Shown here: positions 39,925 through 49,110 of the stretch, in pieces
How the letters are laid out: the number at the start of each line of letters is the position of its first letter
How positions within the stretch are numbered: position 1 is the stretch's first letter
From: Amaurobius ferox
Lineage: Eukaryota > Arthropoda > Arachnida > Araneae > Amaurobiidae
NCBI GenBank assembly: GCA_951213105.1
Contig: OX578134.1
Location: forward strand, 142,390,450 to 142,454,449
Length of the DNA stretch: 64,000 nt
Direction of reading: 5' to 3'
Position numbers and translations under genes: made by a program
The notes under the pieces: model-generated
Seen by the model: only the letters and a program-made list of their open reading frames with translations
Told to the model about the DNA's origin: nothing
Database searches by the model: none

Positions 39925-40446
39925 CTATACTTACAAGTCTCAGGAGTTCCAAAAGGTGGCTGTAGTAGCAGTACGTTAGCTAATTTATGCCATTATTATT
40001 ATAAAAAATCATTTACTTCAACAAATTATAAAATTTACAGATATGGTAATGATCTGATTTATTTAGTATTTACTGATAACTTTGTCATATATATTGATTC
40101 CTATCCAGATAATTTGGAATTAATTCCTAATGTAACCACCATTAGTAATATTATTAATTATTTGGATTTAAATCTAAATATTGAATCTACTAATGGGATA
40201 AATACTAATTTATATGGTAAAAAAAAACTTTTAAATTTAATATTAATAACATTAAATTTAGCATTAACCTGCAACTCGATTCAATTGTTTAGAAATATTA
40301 TACTTAATCAACTTTTTAGAATTTATAGATTATCAGATAAAAAATTTCATGCTTTGCACATCAATAACCTAAAAATTATTAGTAAATTATATAAATATCC
40401 AGCATATTTAGTAAATGTTATAGTTAAAAGGTTTGGATTAACTTAA
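39925..40446 (+). pseudogene. Reverse transcriptase fragment, C-terminal half (Penelope-like)
   Basis: It follows the transposon insertion and reads YLQVSGVPKGG then SSSTLANL, a motif B. It continues with YRYGNDLIYLV, where the family has a Y-x-D-D motif C; the first catalytic Asp is replaced by Asn. Further on, IINYLDLNLNI and NTNLYGKK match the conserved F-L-D-L and L-Y-x-K region seen after the active site in Penelope-like enzymes. ILNQLFRIYRL resembles the S-Q-x-x-R-x-x-R thumb motif. It ends at TAA 40446. No GIY-YIG endonuclease follows. The altered motif C suggests it was already catalytically impaired, or has decayed since. Confidence 0.55.
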
Positions 40447-41147
40447 TCTTCTTAAAATCCTCTCCTTAGTATATTATATTAGCCAAATATCTACATTCTC
40501 TTGAATAGGCATTACAATGTATTTACATCCTCTTACATTTTAACCTCTATGTTTTCTATTATATTACATGCCACTTTATTTTGAAGTTTTTACTGTAGAA
40601 TATATCACATTTTATAGTCTTTTCGCAATACTGTTATTTATTTCACACGGTTGGCAACACTAGATCTCTACTTTTATCTTTTGCGATTGCCAGCATTGAT
40701 CTCGCAATTTAATGCTAGAATGGATAGGATATTTGCAGTGCAATTCAGGTATTAGGGTTACCTGTATAATTTTTCAATCGTTATGCTAATCTTCTAAATA
40801 GCATTAGATTATAGGTAAAATATATCTCTTGCTTCAGAAACTAGCATATTTTGTGTTCTTTTTTAATATATATTTGGACTTGAAAAATATTTTTTTCGAA
40901 ATGAAAAATTTTGGGCCTAGTGCTTTTCTACTTATTTTAATGATTGGTTATTTCTTGTTTTTCTATTTTTGAATCCACACTATTGATATTTGTTGATTAT
41001 CTTAAGTTTGATGACTAGAAATAAGCATTTAATTTCTCTCATGATGGTTCATTCTCTATTTAATACTTCTTTCTAATTTGTAGGCATATTTTAAGTTAGG
41101 GTTTTTGAGTTGCAACTTCTCTCTATCCTATCATTGGATTTTCATAT

Positions 41148-41191
<44 letters not shown>

Positions 41192-42239
41192 TCCTCTAGA
41201 GGCACTGTAACAATTTTTAGCCGAATTTAAGGACCTAACGTGTATTGGCATTGGTACGTGGATGTATTTCAGCGTAATTTCTGCAATTTGTCTAATGTGC
41301 AGGTATTTTGTCTATGTTTATTTATTTAAGCATGTTGATTTTTTGCATTTAGGTACGACAAAATATAAAATTAATCACTTTAGATTAAAACAAGGCTTGC
41401 TTAGGAGAAATTTTAGAGTGTGTGAAAATGTGTAGATGCCTGCTTTAGTAAGAAAATGTACGTAAGTGAGAGAACGAATCGAATTTCTTTATAAAAATAT
41501 GCATAATCATCGATTATTTGATGTTTTATGTCAACAGTTAAACGTGACCTAATTTATGTGTTAGTAACTGCACGAAGAATGAAAATTTATCAAATAAAAA
41601 TATGGGTATAAGTTTTACATATGAATATATTAATATCCTAATATGAAGCACGGAGCGTAAATTACAAATTTTTTTTAAATAATGTGATTTAATTTTAATT
41701 TCTTTAAATTGAAGAAATCTGAGTTGTGATATTTATAAGAAATAAATATTTCACCAAAAGAAGACATTGCTTTCTTTCTATTAGAGTTAACCGTAATTCA
41801 CTAATGTTTAAAACTACTTCTAAAGTTCTAATAAAAGTTTAACAAATTTTCACATTTATCTCAGCAGTTATTTGTCATTTAATATTAATAGTATTTATAT
41901 ATGCACAGCGGTAACTCATAAAACTTTTACTAGAACTTTTATGTGACTAATAAATTTTAATCAAAAGTGAAACTAATTTTAAATTTTGTTTCAGATGTGT
42001 AGGATGTTTTATATTATGTTTGTTTTTTACATAAACTTTTGCTAATTTAAATTTTAATTTCAAAATTCGCAATCCAGTTGCTTTATACACTTTTTAATGA
42101 TCTATTCTTTTAAAAGTTGTAAAAGGTAAAATGCCTTCCCTTCATGGTGTAAACTTCAAAAGTTAAAATGCCGCCACTTAGAAGTTATATCTAATTGATG
42201 AATCCAACTAAAGTTATATCTAACTAATTGTTTTAATAA
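40447..42239. other. AT-rich flank with a (TA)n tract at 41152-41189
   Basis: No gene is recognised. The only distinct feature is the (TA)n run. The last few hundred bases lead into the LINE 5' region, whose exact start I cannot fix. Confidence 0.5.
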
Positions 42240-42558
42240 TCGTGAAACTTAGGGTTTGTTGTGGATGTCCCCCCGGGGACCAGTGAAAATATTAAATTTG
42301 TTATAGTGCTCTTATTTAACTGTGAATTAGCTTTTGCGCTGCAGTTTTGCTCTGTTTTTGTGTTTGAGCACCTTCCTTAGTCTGGTCCCAAGAGCCGGTG
42401 CTGTGACGTAGCCGGGGGGCTCACCCAAACTTAATTTGGGTGCTGAACCGTCTCTGTTTGTTTTTACTTGTGGGTAAAACTTAGCTGTTTTGTGAAAGGT
42501 TTAAAATTATCTTTTTTGTTTTTTTCTTTTTTTTTTCTTTTTTTTATTACAAGTGGTG
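42240..42558 (+). promoter_or_regulatory. LINE 5' untranslated region with hairpins
   Basis: It contains a GTCC..GGAC hairpin (42267-42280) and a perfect 8-bp stem, CACCCAAA with TTTGGGTG, around CTTAA (42422-42442). A T-rich tract (about 42512-42547) precedes the ORF1 start. Elements of this group usually carry an internal promoter in the leader, so promoter activity is plausible but not shown by a recognised motif. Confidence 0.4.
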
Positions 42559-43620
42559 ATGTCAGACGATGAAGAGGAGAGGTCAGCCTCTTTAGCTGAC
42601 AATCTTAAAAAGGAAACAGATCCACAAGTGTGGAATAGTTTCCAGAACATTATGGAGGTATTGAACTCCAAAAGGAACAAGCTGAATAAAGAAGATTCAG
42701 CCGTAATTTTCAATGAAGCCCAAAGTTTATTTCTTAGTTATCATTTGCTGAACAATAAGCTACAGAAAACAATTAAACAAAATGAGGAAGTTTTGAAAGT
42801 TGTAGAAACAACAAGTTATGCTGCTATAGCTGCTAAACCTGCAAGAGACAGGAGCAGCAGCAGAAGACGGGCACAAGAACATATACTATTGGTATATCCG
42901 ATAGAGAAGGATACTAGTTCGGAAAGTGTACAACATAAAATTGTTAAAAATTTAAATCCTACTAGCCTTAAAGTAAAGGTAAAATCGGTGAGGAAAGTAA
43001 AAAACGGGGGAGTCAAGATAACATGTGGGAAACAAAGTGATATAGAGTTGTTTGAGGAAGCAATTGGGGCATCCCAGACCTTAAGAGAGACAGTAAATAT
43101 AGTAAAACCGAGGAAAAGAAATCCTAGAGTTATTATATATAACGTGGATAAATCAATCAAAGCAGATGAATTAGTGGAAACTTTAAAAGCACAAAATGAG
43201 GAAGTTGTAGTTGGAGAAATAAAGGCATTATTTCCGGTGAGGAGCAGGAATGAGAAAACCCAACATTGGGTCCTGGAAGTGGAAGCCAGTGGATTCAGGA
43301 AAATAATGAAGAGAGATAGACTCTATTTACAGTGGGAAATCCTGAATGTGAAGGAGTATCTCAGAGAAATGAGGTGCTTTAATTGCAACAGATACGGACA
43401 TATAGGAAAAAATTGTAAAGCTGATAAAACTTGTTTTAAGTGTGGAGAAATTGGACATGAAAGTCCAAATTGCTCAAATATTTTAAATTGTATAAATTGT
43501 ACACATAATAATGTTGTATATAAGAAAAATTTTGATACGAAGCATAGTGCTGTTGATCTTAAATGTAAGAGCTTGGAAAGGGAGTTGGAATTTGTTCGGT
43601 CTAGAATTGACTATGGATAA
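42559..43620 (+). CDS. LINE ORF1: Gag-like CCHC zinc-knuckle protein
   Basis: A 353-residue nucleic-acid-binding protein expected to coat the element's RNA. The ATG at 42559 is chosen; two upstream in-frame GTG codons are not plausible eukaryotic starts. The acidic N-terminus (MSDDEEE) is followed by a helical region and a basic Ser/Arg stretch (RDRSSSRRR, about residue 95). The middle segment includes PRVIIYNVDKS, typical of ORF1 proteins in this group. Two CCHC knuckles follow: CFNCNRYGHIGKNC at about residue 273 and CFKCGEIGHESPNC at about 292. A third zinc-binding-like segment starts at C311 (CINC, with a later His and Cys). The stop at 43618-43620 overlaps the ORF2 start. No frameshift or stop interrupts it. 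Confidence 0.85.
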   Translation: MSDDEEERSASLADNLKKETDPQVWNSFQNIMEVLNSKRNKLNKEDSAVIFNEAQSLFLSYHLLNNKLQKTIKQNEEVLKVVETTSYAAIAAKPARDRSSSRRRAQEHILLVYPIEKDTSSESVQHKIVKNLNPTSLKVKVKSVRKVKNGGVKITCGKQSDIELFEEAIGASQTLRETVNIVKPRKRNPRVIIYNVDKSIKADELVETLKAQNEEVVVGEIKALFPVRSRNEKTQHWVLEVEASGFRKIMKRDRLYLQWEILNVKEYLREMRCFNCNRYGHIGKNCKADKTCFKCGEIGHESPNCSNILNCINCTHNNVVYKKNFDTKHSAVDLKCKSLERELEFVRSRIDYG

Positions 43621-46600
43621 AAAATGTATTTTTTTGCAATGTAATCTTGCTCATACAAAAGCAGCCAACCTTCTGTTATCTCAATTTATTATTGGCAATA
43701 ATGTTAATTTTATTAGTGTTAATGAACCATATTATTGTAATAATTGTATAACGGGTTTTAGCAAAAATATAAAAATGATTCATGATTTTAATAATCCGAG
43801 AGCGGCCATTTTAGTATATGGCGATTATTTGCCTCTTGTTTTATATGTACATAGAGATGTTGTAGTGATTGTTGTAAATATTAATAATGTAGAATATATT
43901 GTTATTAGTGTATACTGTTCGCCCAGTGAAAACTTAGAAGATAATTTGCATATTTTATATGATATTGTATATAAATATTATAATAGTAATATTGTGATTA
44001 TGGGCGACTTTAACGCCAAGTCTGTGCTTTGGGGATTAGACCCCACTGATAACAGGGGAAATATGGTTTTGGACTTTGTAAATACAAATGGTTTTGTAGT
44101 AATGAATGAAGCAGATAGCCCTCCAACTTTTGATTGTGTGAGAGGAAGGAGTTGGGTGGACTTAATCTTGATTAGAGTTGAAAATACGGAAGCCTTTAAA
44201 AATTGGAGGGTTCTTGATGAAATAAATTTAAGTGACCACAATTATATTACTATGGATCTGGAGATTGGTGATACTGTAAATATTAAAATTGTAAATAAGT
44301 TCAAATACAAAGACTTGGATTGGCTCAAGCTGAAGGTGGAGTTAAACAAAATTAGCAATGAAAATTATGAGGAAATAAACTCCAAAAATGAAATGAATAG
44401 TTTCATTGAACATGTGACTTCACTTACAATAAAAGCTTGCAAGAAGAGTAGGATTTGGAAAGGTGGCCAAATCAAGAGAATTAATAATATGCCTTGGTGG
44501 ACGATGGACATTCAAGTCCAGAGATCTAAGGCAAGGGCCTTAAGGAGAAAGTTCCAAAAAATTCAAGAACCTGAAGAAAGGAATATATGGAAGCAAAAGT
44601 ACAAAAGAGAGTTGGCAATTCTCAGAAAGAAAATAGTGAAGGCAAAAAAGGAGACTCTGGCCCAGTTCTTGGGAAAGATCACGGAAGGAAATTGTTTCAG
44701 TATTGGGTGTAAAAATGTAATTAACCCAAGAAGTGGATTTATTAAATACGCCACTGTTTGGAAGGAAAATGGAGAGAAAACAAAGAACTTGGAAGAGACC
44801 ATTGAAAATATTATAAGTTACCATTTCCCAGAACGAGTATATTTGGAGGGGAGCAGTAAGTTTAAAAAAGAGGAAGAGAAAGATATTAGGATCGAAGAGA
44901 TACAGCATGTGATACAAAACATGAAAAGTGGCAGGGCACCTGGACCAGACGGCTTACCACTGGAGGTAATAAGGGACCTGTTTGAAAATAATAAGAAATG
45001 GTTCACGGGATTTTTTAACAAATGTTTAAAGATTGGAATGTTTCCTAAGATTTGGAAAGTGTCATCGGTGGTTTTGCTAGAAAAACCGGGGAAGGAAAAG
45101 GATAAAGTTGATTCTTACAGACCGATATGCTTATTATCGGTCTGGGGGAAGATTTTAGATAAGATCCTGGTAAACAGGATAACTTATCATTTGGAAAATA
45201 ATAAATATTTAAATGACAACCAATTTGGATTTAGAAAAGGAAGAGGCACAAATGATGCACTTAGAAAAATGAAAAATGTAGTGGAAAAAAATAAAATGGA
45301 AAAAATGCATACAGCTCTAGTGTCATTTGACATAAAAGGAGCTTTCAATAATGTGGATTGGACAAAGATAAAGAACATTGTGAATGAATTGCCCATCACA
45401 AATAGATTATCGGAGATCATCAACGACTTCTTGAGAGATCGTAAGGTGGTATTTAAGGAGAGAGGCATAAATATAGAAGTGGTAAATAGCTGTGGTTTGC
45501 CACAAGGTTCAAATTCGGGACCTTTATTATGGTTATTGGTAGCGGATACATTGCTAAAGAATTTTTATAATGAAAAATTCGAAAATATGGAACTAATTGC
45601 ATTTGCAGACGACTTTTTATTCGTTGTAGCAGAAAGAAATAGAACTAACCTAAAGAGGCAAATAGAAAAAGCAACGAAGTATATTAATGAATGGAGTAAG
45701 GAGTATAAACTTACCTTAAGTGTAGAAAAAACGCAACTGATGATTATTCCACTTAAGACAGACTTGAGAACAGTTTTTAGAATTGATTTGGATGGGAAGG
45801 TATTCATTAACAAAGAGGAATTGGAATATCTCGGAATCAAGATGGATCCATATATGAAATTCAACAAACATTTGAAAAAAGTGAAAGAAAAAGTCTTTGA
45901 CTTTTCCAATAAATTGATAAGAATTTCACGTAAAACGTGGGGTTTAAATGGAAGAGTAGTTAAACAGATTTATGTTAAAGCCATGGAGAAAATGATTTTG
46001 TATGGTAGTGAAATTTGGTACACAGGCCACTGTAGGCAAATAAATGAGTTAATAAAAATTGTCAGAAGCTGTCTTTTATTAATTACAAAGTGTTACAAAA
46101 CCACGTCCACAGATGCACTTTATGTTATTTCTGGTGTACTACCAATCGATATAAGAGCAAGATGGTTAAAGAGTCTGTATGAATGCAGAACATTAAAAAA
46201 GGAAATACAGTTTTATAATGTAAAAATTAAATATGGAGAGATTAATGAATTTAAACAGAATTTTAATCCATACAAAATTCAAAGTATAGAGTTTAACCAT
46301 AAGATACCAAGTGGAAAAGGATGGGAGATCTTCACAGACGGATCAAAGATGGGTGAAGTGGAAAAAGTGGGAGCAGCGTTTGTGGTCTTTTATGATGGAA
46401 GGGAAATATGGAGTAATAAATACCGATTATCGGATAACACAACGGTATACTTAGCAGAACTATTGGCATTAAGAGAGGCTATTAGCTGGATAAAGGAAAA
46501 CAGGAGGAATTTAAAGGAAGAAGAATATAGCGTATATAGCGACAGCGAAAGCTGTCTCAAAAGCTTGAAAAAATTACAAGATACGCACATTTGGATTACT

Positions 46601-47161
46601 CAGATAAAAAATGACATTCATTATATGGTCTTAAGAAAGAAGTCAATAAATTTGAACTGGATCAAGGCACACGTTGGATTTATGGGAAATGAGAGAGCGG
46701 ATGCTTTAGCTAAAGAAGCAACTCGTAAAACACAGATTGATGTGGAGGAAAAATGGACTTGGACACAAGTTAAAACAAGAATCCGTATAGAAGCATGTAA
46801 ACAATGGCAAGAAAGATGGAATGCATCGACCAAGGGACGGTGGACCTATAATCTGATTCCTAGGGTTGGAAGTAGCAGATGCATTACCAACTTTTACTTC
46901 AATCAAATTATTACGGGACATGGGATATTCCCACATCATCAGCATAAAAGATTTGGCAAGACAAATATTTGTATTGAAGACAATATGGTTGGCGATGTTA
47001 TACATTATGTATATAAATGTAAAAGATTTGATATGTATAGAGTTAAATACTTTCCTAAAAATTTTAAAGAAATTTGTCTAATGAACCTAATAAAAAGTGA
47101 AAGAGTCAGAATTGGCATTTGTTTTATTGTTAAAGAACTAATGGATTTATTTTGTATATAG
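43613..47161 (+). CDS. LINE ORF2: AP endonuclease, reverse transcriptase and RNase H
   Basis: A 1182-residue polyprotein that nicks target DNA and copies the element RNA into it. The ATG at 43613 lies in ATGGATAA, overlapping the ORF1 stop. The frame is open further upstream, but the protein typical of the family begins MDKKCIFLQCNLAHTKAA. The endonuclease shows GDFN (D132) and SDH (207-209). The reverse transcriptase has APGPDG (442-447), FDIKGAF (D573), GLPQGSNSG and FADD (D666, D667). RNase H has its acidic set: D909 in FTDGSK, E949 in AELLAL, D977 in SDSES, then H1020 and D1030 in HVGFMGNERAD. The C-terminal Cys/His finger usual in this group looks degenerate: H and C remain (VIHYVYKC) but the CxxC pair is incomplete. 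All catalytic residues I can identify are present. Confidence 0.9.
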   Translation: MDKKCIFLQCNLAHTKAANLLLSQFIIGNNVNFISVNEPYYCNNCITGFSKNIKMIHDFNNPRAAILVYGDYLPLVLYVHRDVVVIVVNINNVEYIVISVYCSPSENLEDNLHILYDIVYKYYNSNIVIMGDFNAKSVLWGLDPTDNRGNMVLDFVNTNGFVVMNEADSPPTFDCVRGRSWVDLILIRVENTEAFKNWRVLDEINLSDHNYITMDLEIGDTVNIKIVNKFKYKDLDWLKLKVELNKISNENYEEINSKNEMNSFIEHVTSLTIKACKKSRIWKGGQIKRINNMPWWTMDIQVQRSKARALRRKFQKIQEPEERNIWKQKYKRELAILRKKIVKAKKETLAQFLGKITEGNCFSIGCKNVINPRSGFIKYATVWKENGEKTKNLEETIENIISYHFPERVYLEGSSKFKKEEEKDIRIEEIQHVIQNMKSGRAPGPDGLPLEVIRDLFENNKKWFTGFFNKCLKIGMFPKIWKVSSVVLLEKPGKEKDKVDSYRPICLLSVWGKILDKILVNRITYHLENNKYLNDNQFGFRKGRGTNDALRKMKNVVEKNKMEKMHTALVSFDIKGAFNNVDWTKIKNIVNELPITNRLSEIINDFLRDRKVVFKERGINIEVVNSCGLPQGSNSGPLLWLLVADTLLKNFYNEKFENMELIAFADDFLFVVAERNRTNLKRQIEKATKYINEWSKEYKLTLSVEKTQLMIIPLKTDLRTVFRIDLDGKVFINKEELEYLGIKMDPYMKFNKHLKKVKEKVFDFSNKLIRISRKTWGLNGRVVKQIYVKAMEKMILYGSEIWYTGHCRQINELIKIVRSCLLLITKCYKTTSTDALYVISGVLPIDIRARWLKSLYECRTLKKEIQFYNVKIKYGEINEFKQNFNPYKIQSIEFNHKIPSGKGWEIFTDGSKMGEVEKVGAAFVVFYDGREIWSNKYRLSDNTTVYLAELLALREAISWIKENRRNLKEEEYSVYSDSESCLKSLKKLQDTHIWITQIKNDIHYMVLRKKSINLNWIKAHVGFMGNERADALAKEATRKTQIDVEEKWTWTQVKTRIRIEACKQWQERWNASTKGRWTYNLIPRVGSSRCITNFYFNQIITGHGIFPHHQHKRFGKTNICIEDNMVGDVIHYVYKCKRFDMYRVKYFPKNFKEICLMNLIKSERVRIGICFIVKELMDLFCI

Positions 47162-47600
47162 ATGTTATTTGTATATAGTTGAATAAATATAGTGTTGTAT
47201 GTTTGTATGTTTTGTTATAGCCAGAGTTTGGTTATTTTTGTAATTTCATTGGCAGCTAAGTTGTAGTTTGCTGTACATTTTGATGATTATGTAGGTCATG
47301 AGTGACCATGGAGTTAGGGATCTTTTGTGATTCCAGTCAGAGGATGAGGTTCAGAGGTTTTGAAATTTTGTCGGTGTTGGTGTTTTCGGCCGTTGTATGA
47401 TTTGCGGCTGCTTTGGTGGGGGCGATACTTGGATTGGAGTGGAAGTTCTGCAGGGTTTGGTGCTCGCATATCCCTGGAGCTCTTGGCGTGAGCGACGTTG
47501 CCCTGAGCGATGTATCTGGTGCCCGCTATGGCGGCGGCGGGTCGTCAACGGGACCTCGTATGCCCATGAAAATGGGCGGATCGAGGATTGCTAATGGTTA
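47162..47600 (+). other. LINE 3' untranslated region with tetraloop hairpin
   Basis: After the ORF2 stop the sequence becomes clearly G/C-richer than its surroundings (about 47340-47590). It includes GCCCAT-GAAA-ATGGGC (47562-47577), a 6-bp stem closed by a GNRA-type GAAA loop. Reverse transcriptases of LINEs often recognise 3' RNA structure, so this is a candidate recognition element. Short frames on both strands here are not genes. Confidence 0.5.
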
Positions 47601-48658
47601 CCTTGTTTCCAACTGTGTTTTCATCTGTCTGCCAAATACTACAAAGATTTGCTTATTAAACTTCACACCAAATGTTCTTTTCTTTTTTAAGCTCCACAAA
47701 TATATCTTCATGACAAATACGCTGTTTTCCTCTCTTTGTTAGTTTTGAACTTTAACATATCTTTTACGTCATTTTAAGTCTTGAAAAATTGTTGGTATCA
47801 AAATGAAATTAATCTAGACGCCATTTCTTCTTTGAAAATTTAAATCCTTAAGACAGATGAAAACTTCCTAGAGAAATTGGCTTTTTACAAATTTTTAACC
47901 AGTTACATAAGTTGTAAGTATTTTAAATTGTAAGTTGTAAGTAAGTTGTAAGTATTTTAACACGTTATAGGATTATGAGTATTTTTAGATGTAGTTGATT
48001 TTTAGATGATTTTTGCAGTATCTTACATTTTGTGTTTTATAATGCTCTACATTGAACTGAAAACATAATTTTATCTGCATCTATCAAAATGTTATATAAG
48101 ATCATATTTCCGCAAAATTGTGCTTTTTGAAAAGCATATATGTTTTAATATTTTAAAATTTGTGATTGAAATATAATTTTGAAGCAAAAAAAAGTCACTG
48201 CAATTTGTATTGTAGGCACATTAAAAAAACCATTTTGGCGCTAACATTACTAATTACAAAACTTTGATTAAAAATAATTTGATCATAATTAGAGTACATA
48301 TTTTTTGTTCTTTAGACAAAAATGGATCAATAACGGTTTTGATTGTTTTCATTTTATGGATACAGGATAATAAATAGAAAATGTCACCGTATTTATTACT
48401 ATACACAAATAAGAAAATGCATTATTAATTCCATTATATAAGATTTCATATTTAATGTATAGCAATTTCTTTTCACATTTCTTCGAATCAGCAAACAATT
48501 GCTAATATCGTATTACCATAAGCAGCGTGATATTTCAGAAGAACTATTGCCTCAAATACATTAAACTGGTAATGCAGGAACAAACAGAATTAACGGAGAC
48601 AGCTAAATCTATTAACTAATAGAAATAAATGAGAATATAGGATTTGTGTCAAGAATTA
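47601..48658. other. AT-rich sequence, nothing recognised
   Basis: The LINE's right edge may extend a little into this stretch. A short GTAAGTTGTAAGTATTTTAA tandem lies near 47911-47960. No gene seen. Confidence 0.5.
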
Positions 48659-49110
48659 CACTGTTCAACAAATTTTCAGTGTTTGTTTTTTACCAAAATG
48701 AAAGTAGCCACCTTTTATAAATTTTGGGTCTCTGAGCACGAAAATCACATTTAAAATTATCTCCTGGCAAAGAGTTTTGAGTAATTGCACTGTTTACATT
48801 TTACATATAACACTATGGAACGTTACAATTACGATACGTGAAATAAAAAAATAAGTGAAAATAAATAAAATAGGCACTGTCGTTTTCCACAAGCGACAGG
48901 TAAAAATACAGCGTGTATAAAAAGGAAAGGTTGTTAACTGTTATTCGTACTATTGTATTCCCATAGATTTATATGTAAAATGTAAACAGTGAAATTTCTC
49001 AGAAACCTGAGTTAGTAGGCAATTTTAAGCGTAATTTTCGTATTCAGAGACCCGAAATCTATAAAGGACGTATATTTTCACCTCTGTAAAATTTTCACTG
49101 TTGAACAGTG
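48659..49110. mobile_element. MITE with the same ends as the CACTG transposon
   Basis: The left end is CACTGTTCAACAAATTTTC; the right end is the complement of CACTGTTCAACAGTGAAAATT. The arms extend to about 48820 and from about 48955. Both carry ATTTTGGGTCTCTGA (or its complement) and a CACTGTTTACATTTTACATAT block. The flanking triplets are TTA (48656-48658) and TTG (49111-49113), again a TTA-like 3-bp duplication. The centre has no ORF. Shared termini with the element at 37390-39924 suggest it was mobilised by a transposase of that family. Confidence 0.75.

Larger units (their letters stand above)
42240..47600 (+). mobile_element. Apparently full-length two-ORF non-LTR retrotransposon (R1/I/LOA-like)
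   Basis: A G/C-richer leader, two overlapping ORFs and a G/C-rich 3' region form one coherent LINE on the plus strand. ORF1 encodes a CCHC protein and ORF2 an AP endonuclease, reverse transcriptase and RNase H. This order and the presence of RNase H are typical of the R1, I and LOA group in the Jockey superfamily. I could not find poly(A), a simple-repeat tail or a clear target duplication. The left edge is taken as just before the GTCCCC/GGGGAC hairpin, and the right edge lies somewhere around 47.6-47.75 kb. Both ORFs lack internal stops, so this copy could be recent and potentially active. Confidence 0.8.

Noticed and set aside
42474..42553. A possible short intron in the LINE leader (GGTAAAA donor, T-rich tract and AAG acceptor)
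   Set aside because: A spliced intron would be lost on retrotransposition, and T-rich tracts are common here; nothing else supports splicing.
42553..42558. Two GTG codons as the start of LINE ORF1
   Set aside because: Eukaryotic initiation at ATG 42559 is far more likely.
43511..43612. The 34-residue upstream extension of the LINE ORF2 frame
   Set aside because: It overlaps the end of ORF1; the conserved endonuclease start follows the ATG at 43613.
43978..46833. Many minus-strand frames of 65-125 codons within the LINE
   Set aside because: They are shadows of the plus-strand ORFs and carry no known motifs.
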